The translations under genes were made by a program, and so were the position numbers. From assembly GCA_016180195.1 (NCBI GenBank), contig JACPBS010000011.1, forward strand, positions 1 through 46,278: a DNA stretch of 46,278 nucleotides, read 5' to 3'. Numbering within the stretch: the stretch's first letter is position 1; each line of letters begins with the position of its first letter. The DNA comes from Candidatus Woesearchaeota archaeon. Lineage in GTDB: Archaea; Nanobdellota; Nanobdellia; Woesearchaeales; UBA10216. Below are positions 23,186 through 34,000 of the stretch, piece after piece. Below the pieces are notes generated by a model that saw only the letters and a program-made list of their open reading frames with translations, was not told where the DNA came from and did not search any database.

Positions 23186-24334
23186 CTATACATCCATAAC
23201 CTTACAATCAATAAGATAAGGAGAATTAAAGGAAGTCATTTGGCCTGCTTTTTTTCCAGGAACCGGGAAAAGGCGCGCTGATAATGGCTTATTGAGCTTT
23301 ATTGACAACGATGCTACATCCAGAAGCAAAGCTTCAATCTTTTCTGGAGATACATCTCCCGGTATAGGCACTGTGTCAAGCCCGCAGCCGCAAACTGCTG
23401 AATTTAACAACAAGTCCTTTACACTGTAAGTTCCCTCGCTTGCCCTTCTGGCCAACCCGAAATCCTCGCAAACAGGAAACATGAGTCCTGAATAGCCGCA
23501 TGTTTTTAACGGAAGCTCTTTGAGAATTTTTGTTATCATGGCTGAAATGGACAGCGTTCCAGCCTCCCCGAATTTTCCAAATCCCAATTTCTCATATGCA
23601 AAAGCAACGCTTTCAGCTTCTGAAAGAGAAGGAGCGATTGAGGCATCAATTCCATCATAGGCCGTTTTCAGCTTTCTTGAGATTTTTTCTGCTGCTTTTT
23701 CAACTTTTTTTAACTCGAATGAAAACGTCTTTTTGAAATTAGCCTGTGCTTGTGAAAGATTCTTAGATTTAGAAAAAGCAGCCATGAGCAAATCACCGCA
23801 TTCAAGCCCAATGGCAAACGAAGCCTTTTTTCCTTCATGGTAACTTGCAGGGAAGAAAGGAATTCCGGGCCCGCAGTTTGCAGATGCGCAGAACCTAAAA
23901 TTTCCGTAGCCATTTTCGGTTTCTTCAGAAATCCGTTTTATTGCCTGTGCTGCGGCCTTAACATTCTCAAACATAATCCCCTTTTTCGGATCAGCGATTT
24001 TTGCAGAACAAAACACAAACGAAGTATTTCTTATAATAAAAGGGCTTGTTGAGATATCTCTGTAACCTGATGCAAATCCGATATTAAAAAAAGAAACATT
24101 AATGTTTTTGCATAACTCGTCCAGTTTTCTGATCTCAGTTAAAATCCCTTTTTCAGACAGGCCTTTAAGCCAGTGCTTCCATGAATTGGTTGAGATCCTT
24201 GAAGTTTGGACCTCGTAACCTTCTTTTTCTAAGCTTTCTTTGATTTTCTGATTGAGTTTGGCTGCTTCCCTGATCTTAACGGTGTCTTTGTAAGAATTAA
24301 GGTTTATTCCGGTTGTTATTGTTCGGATTATCAC
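23186..24334 (-). CDS. DUF711 (UPF0210) family protein
   Basis: A 382-aa DUF711 family member, related in fold to the glycyl-radical enzyme superfamily. It opens IIRTITTGINL and carries FRFCASANCGPGIPFFPASYH (near residue 150), conserved in the family, then GAEGTLSIS-type GEAGTLSISAM, GYSGLMFPVCEDFGLA and SAVCGCGLDTVPIPGD. The family usually runs 400-450 aa, so this one is slightly short. The biochemical role is unknown. It is the gene downstream of the glycogen operon with 51 nt between, possibly with its own promoter. Confidence 0.85.
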   Translation of the reverse strand: MIIRTITTGINLNSYKDTVKIREAAKLNQKIKESLEKEGYEVQTSRISTNSWKHWLKGLSEKGILTEIRKLDELCKNINVSFFNIGFASGYRDISTSPFIIRNTSFVFCSAKIADPKKGIMFENVKAAAQAIKRISEETENGYGNFRFCASANCGPGIPFFPASYHEGKKASFAIGLECGDLLMAAFSKSKNLSQAQANFKKTFSFELKKVEKAAEKISRKLKTAYDGIDASIAPSLSEAESVAFAYEKLGFGKFGEAGTLSISAMITKILKELPLKTCGYSGLMFPVCEDFGLARRASEGTYSVKDLLLNSAVCGCGLDTVPIPGDVSPEKIEALLLDVASLSIKLNKPLSARLFPVPGKKAGQMTSFNSPYLIDCKVMDV

Positions 24335-24385
24335 TTTTATATCCCCGGAGGAAAAAACCGCTAAAAAATAAAATATAATAGCGAT

Positions 24386-26137
24386 CTATTCCAATTGTCT
24401 CTTTTTCAGTTCATCACAGAGTTCAATAAACATTGCGCTGCTCCATGCCTGATTAAGGCAGCCTTCGGCTCTCTGCTCCCTTGCCGAGCTAAGCTCGGAA
24501 TGGTTTCCTATAGACCCATTCCACAGAATGTCATTTGTGCTGGCCTCATGTATCTTTTTGATCTGCCATGAGAAAGCCTTACGGTCAACCCTGCTCATCA
24601 CCAACGCAGCCAAATTGTTTATCCAGAACCATGAATCCCCGCGATGGTAGCTTTCCGGGGGTTCCCCAGAATACTCCTCATGGAACAGGGCGCTCTTCTT
24701 GTCAATGCTTGAAATTCCACCCCACTCCAGCCAAAGCCCCTGAAGCTGGTTTCTGAAGCACAATGACCACTCATCCCTGCCCAGAAGCTGAGGGTAAGCA
24801 TAAGCTGCAATGAAAGCATTCGGCCTCACTGTAAAGTCATCAAGCCCGTCTGCAAGAATCTTCCCGTTCCAGAAAGAAGACCTGACTTTTGCAGCCATCC
24901 TGGTCTCCAGTTCAGTGTACTCATCCTTGCCAGTCAGCTTTCCAAGAGCGTTATACATTGCGAGCTGCATGGCCTGGATCTCTATCCTGAAGCCCTCCCT
25001 GGTATCGTTTCCAACAGATGTATCCATCCATGTTTCAAGAGGGCTATTAAAGATAAGCAAGTCCCTTTCATAGGCTTTCCTCAGGCATTTAACGGAATCC
25101 TCCAGCTTATCGGCAACAAATTTCTTTTCAGCAGGCGAAAGCTTCAGTTCCATTACCCTCAGCGCAAGCCATCCAATCCCATCAGCACAACCGATCTTAA
25201 CCTTCCCGCCAAACTGGCAAGTCCTGCCGTCAGGAAGAAGCTGGTTGAGCCTGCCAAGTAGAAGATTTTTGACACTTTTCTCCCCGATAGCCTTTGACAG
25301 GGCCTTGGCAGAAACAGCCTCATCCCTGGCCCAAGGCTGAAAGAACCACGGAAAGCCAGCAAAAAGGCCATCAACGGCAAATAAACCGCGAAGGGATTTA
25401 ATGGCGCACTCATATGCGACATCATCACCTGATAATCGGTATGGTTCAGCATTCTTGCCTGAAAAAACGCTGGCAGCCTCCCTCATTGCAGACTCTTTCC
25501 TTTCCGAAACAGAAAAGACGACCTTACCTGCAACGCCCTCAAGAGCCTCAAATACATGCATTGAATCAGGCATGCTTTTCCTTTTTCTGTCAAAAGAATA
25601 ATCCCTTCGCACCCACCTGTTGGAAGGAACCAGGGATCCGTCATGCTTTATCGCCACATAAAGGGAATATTCAGGAACATTGCTGCTTGAATCCTCATAA
25701 TGATGAGTGCTCTTTGAAAAATGCACAATAATCATGTCCTTCTCGTTAAAAACCTCATAGTTCCTACCCCACTGCCTGAAATCGTTCGCATCCCTTATGT
25801 CGAAATCCAGCTTCATGAGAAAAGGGCTGCTCAGCTCATAAACAAGTGAATTGGTGTTTGAAGGAACTGAAAAGCGCTCAACAATGCCCTGCCTTTTCCT
25901 TTCAAAGCATCCAAACCTGTTAATGACCTCTGAAGGGCCCGGTGAATTTATGAGGGATACATTTTCAAGCACCTTGAACATCCTTTTCCCATTGTAAAAA
26001 AACCACCCGTTATACCTGCTTTCAGGCACACTTCCAATATTAAGGAAGCTGCCCAGGCCATTTGCCAGAATAAAAGTTGAGCTGTCAGGAACCTCCCCTG
26101 ACACCTGGCCCCTATCCAAAACATGGCTTGCTTTCAT
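24386..26137 (-). CDS. glycogen debranching enzyme (amylo-alpha-1,6-glucosidase type)
   Basis: A two-part protein: N-terminal beta-sandwich (from NGLGSFLNIGSVPESRYNG, the GDE_N signature) and an (alpha/alpha)6 C-terminal catalytic domain with FPWFFQPWARDEAVSAKAL (near residue 265), ETWMD (near 370), GDSWFWINNLA and the ending GCLNQAWSSAMFIELCDEL. This domain removes alpha-1,6-linked glucose from limit-dextrin branches. At 583 aa it is the archaeal short form, lacking a separate transferase domain. It overlaps galT by 4 nt and forms the third gene of the glgA operon. Confidence 0.9.
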   Translation of the reverse strand: MKASHVLDRGQVSGEVPDSSTFILANGLGSFLNIGSVPESRYNGWFFYNGKRMFKVLENVSLINSPGPSEVINRFGCFERKRQGIVERFSVPSNTNSLVYELSSPFLMKLDFDIRDANDFRQWGRNYEVFNEKDMIIVHFSKSTHHYEDSSSNVPEYSLYVAIKHDGSLVPSNRWVRRDYSFDRKRKSMPDSMHVFEALEGVAGKVVFSVSERKESAMREAASVFSGKNAEPYRLSGDDVAYECAIKSLRGLFAVDGLFAGFPWFFQPWARDEAVSAKALSKAIGEKSVKNLLLGRLNQLLPDGRTCQFGGKVKIGCADGIGWLALRVMELKLSPAEKKFVADKLEDSVKCLRKAYERDLLIFNSPLETWMDTSVGNDTREGFRIEIQAMQLAMYNALGKLTGKDEYTELETRMAAKVRSSFWNGKILADGLDDFTVRPNAFIAAYAYPQLLGRDEWSLCFRNQLQGLWLEWGGISSIDKKSALFHEEYSGEPPESYHRGDSWFWINNLAALVMSRVDRKAFSWQIKKIHEASTNDILWNGSIGNHSELSSAREQRAEGCLNQAWSSAMFIELCDELKKRQLE

Positions 26138-27084
26138 TTCTGATTTTCACCTCTGTAAAAAGCTGCTGCATCCTCAGGCAGCACCGAGTTTATCGTGGCG
26201 CCTGTTGAGAACTCAAAGCCTGCCCACACGGCAAGCCTAGGCATAACCTCGATATGAGCATGAAGATCAAGCTTGCCTGAATAATGGAGGACAAAATTAT
26301 AAGAGGCATTAATCGACTTAAGCTTGCCAAGCACAGAAACAAGAATCCCTGACAAGTCAGACACCTCGCCATTGCTCAATTCCAAAAAGCTCGAAACATG
26401 CCTCTTGGGAAATATCCAAACCTCATAATTGAACCTGGACGCGTAAGGAGCAAAAGCAACGAAGGATGAATTCTCAAAGCACCTGCGAAGGCTGCTCTTC
26501 TCGATATTCAAAATCCTGCAATACGGGCAAGACCCAAATCTTCTGCATGCAGAAGCCTCGTCCAGGATTGCCTTTGGAAACATGGAAATGGCAGTGATTT
26601 GGGTATGGGAATGTATCAGGGAAGCTCCGGCCTCAAGGCCATGGTTCTTGAAAACCGAAACAAAGCTGACAAAAGGAAGTTTTGACAGCTCACCAATCCG
26701 GGCGAAGTAAACCTTCATTAACCCGGCCACCCGGTCCTGATCAAGGTCCCAAAGCTGCTCATCATGCCTTGGAGTTTCTGATATGATTTCATGCCTCCCA
26801 TAAGCAGACGAGTAAGTGAAAAAAGTATTATCAGTAAAGACATCAGCACTCTGATCAATGTCAACAGCGGGAAACTTGTTATGAAACCACCTGAAAAGCC
26901 ATCCGTTTTTGCCCTCAACCCGGCCTATCTCCGGGGGAGTTAACGACTCATTCCCTGGGCAGAATGTGCAGGCCTTCTCTACTTTGATGCCTGCCTTGGC
27001 AGGCAATTCCTTTGGCCTTGATTTCCTTCCCACTGCGAAATAAACCCAGCTGTCCAAGATATAATCCTTCCTTAACTCCATCAT
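26134..27084 (-). CDS. galT: galactose-1-phosphate uridylyltransferase family
   Basis: A HIT-superfamily nucleotidyltransferase. The zinc site shows as CTFC (near residue 40) and CPYC (near 190); the active-site region is NHGLEAGASLIHSHTQITA with H-x-H-x-Q. It transfers UMP between hexose 1-phosphates. Its place between glycogen synthase and debranching enzyme suggests it makes or recycles NDP-glucose for glycogen rather than serving galactose use, but this is inference. ATG 27084 is preferred over 27093; it overlaps the glgA stop and has GGGGGT before it. Confidence 0.88.
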   Translation of the reverse strand: MMELRKDYILDSWVYFAVGRKSRPKELPAKAGIKVEKACTFCPGNESLTPPEIGRVEGKNGWLFRWFHNKFPAVDIDQSADVFTDNTFFTYSSAYGRHEIISETPRHDEQLWDLDQDRVAGLMKVYFARIGELSKLPFVSFVSVFKNHGLEAGASLIHSHTQITAISMFPKAILDEASACRRFGSCPYCRILNIEKSSLRRCFENSSFVAFAPYASRFNYEVWIFPKRHVSSFLELSNGEVSDLSGILVSVLGKLKSINASYNFVLHYSGKLDLHAHIEVMPRLAVWAGFEFSTGATINSVLPEDAAAFYRGENQK

Positions 27085-28847
27085 GACCCCCATTTTTTGG
27101 CCATAGCAATCTTGTGGGCCGAAAAGTAATACTTGGCGAAGTTCTTCCAGTCTGCATGGCTGGCAATGCGCTTTGCCTCTATCTTATTCCTTATCCTTTC
27201 TTCCTTGGTCATCCTGGAATAGCTGTAAAGTATATCTGAAAGATCATCAACAACCTTGTTATCATCCTTTCCAAGCCGCCTGATAACGAAAATACCCTCA
27301 TTTTTACTGCTTATCTTTGATATGTACTTGCCAAAGCCCGCCAGGTCTGTAGTAACCGATGCGACACCAAGAGCACCAGCCTCAAGCGGCGTATACCCCC
27401 AAGGCTCATAGAAGCTCGGGAAGACACCCAGATGAGAGCCAGTCATTGCCTCATAATAATTGAGGTCAAGGAGCCTGTCTGCGCCTGTTAGGTATATTGG
27501 GTAAAAAACAACCTTCACCCTATCATCCTCAGAGTTGTTCAGGCCCAGGCTTTTAAACATAGAGATAATGGAGTCATGCTCCTCATTATGGATATCATGG
27601 GTGGAAAGAGGAGGGCTTCCTTTTTTCGAAAGCCTCAAGGACTTTTTCCTGATCTCAAGCCACAAATCCCTGCCAAAAAGCTCATCCTCATTTATTCTTT
27701 TCTGGGTTATGCTCAGGTAAACCAGCCTTTCTATGATCTCGAGCGATGAGTCCCTGATCGATTCCTTGACATCCTCAAAAAAAGCCCGGTTTTCAACAAG
27801 CTCCTGCTTTATGCCCTTCACGTTCCCGGGAACCCAGAAAAAGGCCACTATGGTGTTATCTGACTTTTCCTTCTTCATGCGTTCATTCAGCTTTCCAAGA
27901 GACTGGATAAAGATATCAACACCCTTGTCGTGAAACTCATACCTCCCGCTCAGAAAATATATCAGGGTATTATTAAGGTTGAAATGGTAGTAAGGGAAAA
28001 AATAATATGTTATGAACTCCTTAATCCGGGCCTTATAATGCTTGTGCTTAATGGACGCTTCGTCAAAAGTAGGGAACTTGTCAAGGTTTAATCCGTTGGG
28101 CAGGACAAGGTCAGTCTTCCTTCCAAGCAGGCCCTCTGCTTCAATAGCTGTAACTTCGCTGACTGTTGTGAATACATCTGCATTCCGGGCAGCAGCCCTT
28201 TCAACCTGATGCTTCGGATGAACCCCCAGCCTGTAAGACTCAGCATCAGAATCTATCTTGCCTGCGTTATAAATGTCAATATTGGCAGAGGCCATGCACC
28301 TGCCAAGGACAGTTGCGTGCGTTGTAAAGACAGAAGCAACATTTGCCTTGTTCTTCTTGAGGTAAAGCAGCCCGGCCCCTGAAAGCCACTCGTGAAAATG
28401 AGCCAGGCACCTGCTGGAACCGGAAAGCTCCTCAATTAGTTTTCCGGCAGCATATGACCAGACAACAGGCTCGTCAAAATCATGGAATTCGGTATTAAGG
28501 GAATCAACCTTGAAGTGGTCCCATAGCTCCCTTTTAATCTCATTTGTATGGTAAGTGAATCCTGAATACTCAAGAAGTATGGCATTGGGCTCGCCTTCAA
28601 CAAGCCAGGTGCCGAAATGGCAGACAATTCCCTGCCCCTTGAGCCTGTCAAAAGCAGCCTTCAATAACTGTGATGGCGGCTTCTCCTCAAATTCGCCTAT
28701 GCTTTTTGCCAGGAAATAAGGTCCTACCGCAAAATAGCTGTCCTTATACCTGTCAACCATCTGAGCAGCCTTTGACCTGACCACTGTATAGATCCCTCCG
28801 ACCTTGTTGCAAACCTCCCAAGAAATCTCGAAAATGAGCCCAGGCAT
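27081..28847 (-). CDS. glycogen synthase of the eukaryote-type GT3 family
   Basis: The 588-aa protein opens FEISWEVCNKVGGIYTVVRS, the N-terminal mark of fungal/animal GT3 glycogen synthases, and has the family C-terminal FPSFYEPWGYTPLEAG with the double Glu and TTDLAGFG. Bacterial and most archaeal synthases are GT5/GT4 and look different. GT3 uses UDP-glucose in eukaryotes. ATG 28847 is chosen near a TATA box (about 28869-28882, TTTATAAATAAAG) lying in the tail of the upstream gene; GTG at 28853 is possible. First gene of the glycogen operon. Confidence 0.92.
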   Translation of the reverse strand: MPGLIFEISWEVCNKVGGIYTVVRSKAAQMVDRYKDSYFAVGPYFLAKSIGEFEEKPPSQLLKAAFDRLKGQGIVCHFGTWLVEGEPNAILLEYSGFTYHTNEIKRELWDHFKVDSLNTEFHDFDEPVVWSYAAGKLIEELSGSSRCLAHFHEWLSGAGLLYLKKNKANVASVFTTHATVLGRCMASANIDIYNAGKIDSDAESYRLGVHPKHQVERAAARNADVFTTVSEVTAIEAEGLLGRKTDLVLPNGLNLDKFPTFDEASIKHKHYKARIKEFITYYFFPYYHFNLNNTLIYFLSGRYEFHDKGVDIFIQSLGKLNERMKKEKSDNTIVAFFWVPGNVKGIKQELVENRAFFEDVKESIRDSSLEIIERLVYLSITQKRINEDELFGRDLWLEIRKKSLRLSKKGSPPLSTHDIHNEEHDSIISMFKSLGLNNSEDDRVKVVFYPIYLTGADRLLDLNYYEAMTGSHLGVFPSFYEPWGYTPLEAGALGVASVTTDLAGFGKYISKISSKNEGIFVIRRLGKDDNKVVDDLSDILYSYSRMTKEERIRNKIEAKRIASHADWKNFAKYYFSAHKIAMAKKWGS

Positions 28848-28885
28848 GATCACAAATCGCCAGCTTTATTTATAAAACTTTTACA

Positions 28886-29755
28886 CTACTTAAAAGTAGA
28901 TGACGATCTTTTGTGAAATTTCTGGTGAATGCCATGGATCTGGGAATATACTTTGGATTTGCCTTCCGGATTCAGGTCCCGATAAAGCTTTCTTACGCTT
29001 TCATAAAAAAGAGTGGCATCATCATACCTGCTCTTCGAAATCTCAATCTCAATCTTCCTGATGAGCTCAAGAATATCACTGATCCTCTTCTTGTCGATCT
29101 CACCGGAAAACTTTTTGTCCATCCTTTCCAGCATCGACAGCTTTTTCTCCACCTCAATCAGCCTGGATTCTTTGGTTGAAATATCATCCAGAACACCCTT
29201 AAGCCTGACAGAGCTATGCTTATGCTTCTCATCCAGAAGCCTTGTAGCGTTCAGAAGCGATTCGAATGCTCTCTGCCTTTCAGAAAGCTGCCTGCCCTTC
29301 CTTTCAAGCTCGATTGCGAGATGCTTTTCAGCCTTCATTTTTTCCGCGATCATATGCTGCCTTTTCGCAAGCTCATCCTCTGCATTTTTTTTATCCTGAT
29401 GAGACCTGAGGATCTCATGCCTAGCCCTGATTCTTTCCCTTTCCTGGGCATTTATCCTTTTTGCGAGATCCCTTAACTGCCTGTCAAGCTCGGATTTCTC
29501 CCTTGCAACCTCTGCATTTTTGCTCTCAATCGCCTTTTCCCTTTCCAGAAGCTGGGAAAGCCTTTTCTCATAATTGGCCTTCAGCTCGATAACCTTCTTT
29601 TCATGAACCTCAAGGCTCGCATATTTTTCCTTCACAAGCTCATCCATAACTTTAACGGCTGCCAGCTCCTTCTTGACCTGCTCCTTAAATGAGCGCTCAG
29701 CATTCTTCAGCTCTGCAAGCCTTTTCCTGAAATCATTCTGAAATAGCACAATCAA
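28886..29755 (-). CDS. coiled-coil protein of the surface-ATPase operon
   Basis: A 289-aa protein dominated by heptad-type coiled coil (residues ~5-225) rich in Glu, Lys and Arg. It ends with a compact helical module (about 228-289) containing YDDATLFYESVRKLYRDLNP, which matches the C-terminal module of the large ATPase (LDEALASYSDIQKAYHDLKP) and of the PKD protein. It has no signal peptide or membrane segment, so it is cytoplasmic. Last gene of the operon, overlapping its neighbour by 4 nt. No known family; the shared module suggests physical assembly with the other operon products. Confidence 0.7.
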   Translation of the reverse strand: MIVLFQNDFRKRLAELKNAERSFKEQVKKELAAVKVMDELVKEKYASLEVHEKKVIELKANYEKRLSQLLEREKAIESKNAEVAREKSELDRQLRDLAKRINAQERERIRARHEILRSHQDKKNAEDELAKRQHMIAEKMKAEKHLAIELERKGRQLSERQRAFESLLNATRLLDEKHKHSSVRLKGVLDDISTKESRLIEVEKKLSMLERMDKKFSGEIDKKRISDILELIRKIEIEISKSRYDDATLFYESVRKLYRDLNPEGKSKVYSQIHGIHQKFHKRSSSTFK

Positions 29756-30807
29756 CCACCCCTTTTGAACAGCTTGCCCACAATTCCCTTGCTACCCTGG
29801 TCTGATTCAGGAACTGACACTTCTGACTGGCCCATCTCCTTAAGCTTCTCCACCTTGACGCCGCCTGCCCTACCACCCTCCTCGCTCATCATCCCCAGGA
29901 CCTTTCCAAAATCTGCATTCTTGCCTGCCAAGGACTTGAATCCGGCAAGCAAGGCATTAACTTCCTTTATCCTTGAATCCATGTCAGCAGCCATTTTCCT
30001 CTCAGCAGTATCAATCCTTGAGTTCATCATTTCCACAATGCTGCCAGTCCTTTTCTCAAAAACAGAAAATTTCCCCATAAGCTCAGTAACCTCCTTCTTC
30101 GAGGATAGGGTGTCTATCTTGACTGAAAGGTTGTCTACGTCTGAGCTAAGCTTCTTGAAGGAAGTGTTAAGGTCATTTGTAACGTCCCTAAACCTGTTAA
30201 GCTCGCCAAAATTCTTGCTCATCTCCGCAAAAATAGTCTCGACACGGTCAGAGTGCCGCTGGATAAGAACCTGCATCTTTCTCATCTCAACCAGGTCACC
30301 CTTGACCTGCTCGCTCATCTTCACGACCTCTTCAAGACCCCTCAAAGAAGAAAGCTTGTTCCTCAAATCCTTGAGCTCTGAAAGGATATTATTGATCATG
30401 GCTTCATGGCTGTCAATAGTGGCCCTTACACCCTCAACCTTTGCATCTTCCTTCCTAAGCTCAACCATCAGCTTCTCAGGCTGAACACTTTCAACGATGT
30501 CAATGGCCTGTGTTGCCTTGGCCTCAAGGTGCTGCTTTGCCCGATCCATGTCAATAATCATGGCCCTCAGCTCCCCAATCTGCTCATTGACCCGCGCGAA
30601 CCTTTCACTGACAGCCTTGTTCATCTCATAGAATGACGCAAACTGGTTCTTCAGCTTCTCCAGGTCAAGCCCTAGCCTGTCTACATTTGTTACAGCCTTA
30701 GGGGCTTCAGTGTCAGAATGCGCAATCGGAACATCTTCAATGCTGATGTCCTTATCACTTAATGAGTCCTCCTGGGCTTCCTCTTTTTTTTTCTTGAAAA
30801 GCTGCAT
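29752..30807 (-). CDS. cytoplasmic coiled-coil protein with basic ends
   Basis: 351 aa. The N-terminus MQLFKKKKEE and C-terminus GKLFKRGG are basic and almost mirror each other; between them lies an acidic linker (residues 12-40) and ~250 residues of long-helix sequence (RFARVNEQIGELRAMIIDMD, SVQPEKLMVELRKEDAKVEG). No membrane helix. The basic ends could contact membrane lipid or the ATPase. I know of no function. It starts 23 nt after the 81-aa gene and overlaps the next gene by 4 nt (ATGA). Confidence 0.7.
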   Translation of the reverse strand: MQLFKKKKEEAQEDSLSDKDISIEDVPIAHSDTEAPKAVTNVDRLGLDLEKLKNQFASFYEMNKAVSERFARVNEQIGELRAMIIDMDRAKQHLEAKATQAIDIVESVQPEKLMVELRKEDAKVEGVRATIDSHEAMINNILSELKDLRNKLSSLRGLEEVVKMSEQVKGDLVEMRKMQVLIQRHSDRVETIFAEMSKNFGELNRFRDVTNDLNTSFKKLSSDVDNLSVKIDTLSSKKEVTELMGKFSVFEKRTGSIVEMMNSRIDTAERKMAADMDSRIKEVNALLAGFKSLAGKNADFGKVLGMMSEEGGRAGGVKVEKLKEMGQSEVSVPESDQGSKGIVGKLFKRGG

Positions 30808-30830
30808 ATATTCCTTTTCCGAAACCAGAT

Positions 30831-31076
30831 TTATAAAATTTGCGTGCTTTCAAGTTTTCCAACCTCAGCTTCCAGCTCTGCCATCAGCCTTGCTGCGGAA
30901 TCAATATCCTTTTTCAACATCGTAGCCTCAGCAAACTGTATTCTTGCAGGCACTGAAAGAAGACGGGTGTTAAGGAAAAAAGTATCGACACCCTTTTTCC
31001 TCATGCGGCTCACCCGGTCATACATGTCCTTCAGCCTGAGCCTCAACGCATCTATCTCAGGATTCCTGGCTGTCAT
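30831..31076 (-). CDS. small helical protein of the surface-ATPase operon
   Basis: 81 aa, all-helical, no signal peptide. The segment KGVDTFFLNTRLLSVPARIQ followed by DIDSAARLMAELEAEV parallels the linker in both ATPases just after the motor domain (KIDVFDLKLGLKMVSDKVKS, ADIYVQDLKTNL), suggesting it is a stand-alone version of that linker. It overlaps the large ATPase gene by 4 nt (ATGA), so stoichiometric synthesis is likely. Function unknown. Confidence 0.65.
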   Translation of the reverse strand: MTARNPEIDALRLRLKDMYDRVSRMRKKGVDTFFLNTRLLSVPARIQFAEATMLKKDIDSAARLMAELEAEVGKLESTQIL

Positions 31077-34000
31077 CTTTTAAGCTCCGCTATCCTTCTC
31101 TGGAGGAAAACACACTTTTCAGCTATTAATTTCTTGTCCTCTGGCTTAAGATCATGATAAGCCTTCTGGATATCCGAATAGCTTGCCAAAGCTTCATCCA
31201 AGTTCTTGGCTTCAATGCTGATGAACGTTGCTCCGATTAGCTGCTCAATTTTCCTTAGCAGGTCGTTAGGTGTTTCACTTTCCTGTTTCCTGGCAGCCCT
31301 CTCCTTTTTCCTCGGCTCCTTTCCAGCCTTCTTGAACTGGTTGTCAAGGTTTGTCTTAAGGTCCTGAACATATATGTCTGCCATGCTGAAATTTCCGGAC
31401 TTCACCTTGTCCGAAACCATCTTCAGACCAAGCTTTAGATCGAAGACATCAATCTTAAGCTCCTCCAGCTGGTCAACCTGGAACTCGATGTCATCAATCA
31501 TTTGGTTGTACTTGTTATAGGACGTCAGCTCCTCATCCGAGAGCCTTCCTGTATCATGCACAACTGGCCTGAATGTTATGAAGTAGGGCTTACCCTGGTT
31601 ATAAGCAGCATTCTGTATCATGGCAACGCCAACCTCTGACTTAATAAGCGACTTGAGAGCCTCCTCCCCATATTCCTCCTTGATAAGCTCCATATCCTTC
31701 TCATCCCTCAACCTCAACATGATCTGCGTGTTGATGTTCGCCTTTATCGAGTCGCTGAAATCACTTGTTGTCTGGCTTATAACAATGATGCCTATCCCCC
31801 ATTTCCTGAACTCCCTGACAGCGCGCTCGATCTTCACAAAAACATTTCCAGGCCCCCCAAACTTAGGAAGGAGGTTATGTATGCCGTCAAACACAAGGAG
31901 GTACTTTATCTGCTTCTCCTCAGGCATGTTCTGTGAGAAGATGCTGTCAATCACGTTGGCAAGGAACACGTCAAGCCTGCTTGAATCCAAGTCCTTGGTG
32001 ACAAGAACGTTAATCTCACCTGGCTTCGAGGTCTTCTTGAAGTCAATAGGCTCGTACTCGTCTTCCACATTCTTAATGTTCCCGGCGAAAGCACGCGACA
32101 TCGAAGGCTTCATGCCGAAACTGCTGAAAAGCGCCAGGTTCTTCTTTTCCCTGCAGGGCCTGAGAAATCCAGTCCATTGCGCAGTCTGGTCAAAAACAAA
32201 AACCGAAACACCCCTGGACAGCGCTTCCTCTACAATAACCTGCCCTGCAATGCTCTTACCACTTCCGCTTGCGCCAGCAATCAACGTGTGCATAGGAAGC
32301 TGATCAATGTCCAGAATCGCTTTTGAAGATGACTCAGCTATCTTGCCAACAAACAGGCCACGCGGTCCCTCCTTTGGCAATTGGCCAAGGCTAACCGATA
32401 CCTTGTATCTTTTCTTTTCATATGCACGCTTCCTGTAAAGCACAGTGCCGAAAGTTGCAGTTGAGATAACGCCCACTGCAACCAGCGCAACCCACAAGGG
32501 AATCCCGAAAACCGCGTATTTGTAAAACGGCTGCCTGATGCTGAAGAATGAACTGTAATATGAGGAGGATCCGATGTACTCGGCCTTCACAACAAGGTCG
32601 TAATCCCCTGGCTCCATGTTTTCAGGCAGGGAAGACGACTTAACCAATACAGCGGAAGTTTTCAGCTCAACCTCGTCACTGCCGATTTCCGCGCTGAACC
32701 CATTCCTGTCACTCACGTTATATGAAAGCTTAAGAGCGAACTTTTCCTCCTGGAGAAGGTTCTGAAGCTCGATCCTGTACTTTAGCCTGTCACCGATAGT
32801 AATCATGCTATCAGAGATCCTAAGCTTTAGAAGCAGCGCCTCTACGGGAAGCTTCTCCTCGCTATAAACTACGACCTCGATTGGAATCACCTTGCTTACA
32901 GTCCCATCCACCTTCAGCTTTCCGTTGTATATCCCCTGCTCCTTTCCGAAAATGGAGACCTCGATATCCTCCTGCAAGCCCTGAGCTATGCTGACAGACT
33001 TCTTGTTCAGCTTTACAATTTCTGCCGCATCACCCTCAACCTCCAAAGTGACGTCAATCTTGTTCTTTTTGTGGTTTTTGATGGTGATAGGGATAGTGGA
33101 AAATGTGCCTTTCCTAAGCTTGGCGGTAATCTTCTCGAGGGAAAACTCATACTCGACCTTTGATGTTTCCTTTGTGTCAACGGCCTTCACCACTTTTTTT
33201 GCAGCCGAGCTTCCCTCACCGCCTCCCCCGCCCTGGACGATCTGGACTATCACGCTGGGAACATAAACTGACATTGTTATGTTCTTCCAGGTAGTATCCA
33301 GTACAGTTATGTTGCCGATGTAATTGTTATAGCCTGTCTTGGTTGCGACAATAACATGAGAGCCCTCGCTGACATTGCCAGAATAAAATCCTGAATTGTC
33401 TGTTACGAACACATTTCCAGCGATGCTCACTGAAACCCCTGAAAGCACGATGCCAACCTCATCCCTGACAAATCCCATTAATGTGCCGTTCTCAGCAACA
33501 TTCCCTTCAGGAAGGGAGAGGCTGATGTTATGGGAATTAAGCGTGTCAGGCTCTATGACCGAGAAATTGACATATGAACTGTAGCCTGGAGTGTACGCGA
33601 TTATGGTGTTCGATCCAGCTGAAATCCTGTCAATGATATAGGTGCCATCCTGGCCGCTAATATTTGCCAGCCCTCCTGAAGAAACTATGACGCCGGGTAG
33701 CCTTGATTTGCTAACATCGTCACTAACATTCCCGACAAGGGTCCCGGTCTTCAGGCCTATCACATAATTGGAAAGGTGACTGGACATGAAAACGATTGAG
33801 TTGTCAAGGGGATAAGCGGTTGAATCAAGCCTTTCCCAACCAGATGCAGACTCATTATAATAATACCCTGCCAGGTAGGACTCGTTGAAGAAGTTCGGGA
33901 CTATACTATCAGGGTAAGTTATATTGAACGATATGTTCAAAACCTCGCTGCTGTTGAAGTAATCCGAGCTGAAGTCATAGAACCTGTAAATAACAGGGAA

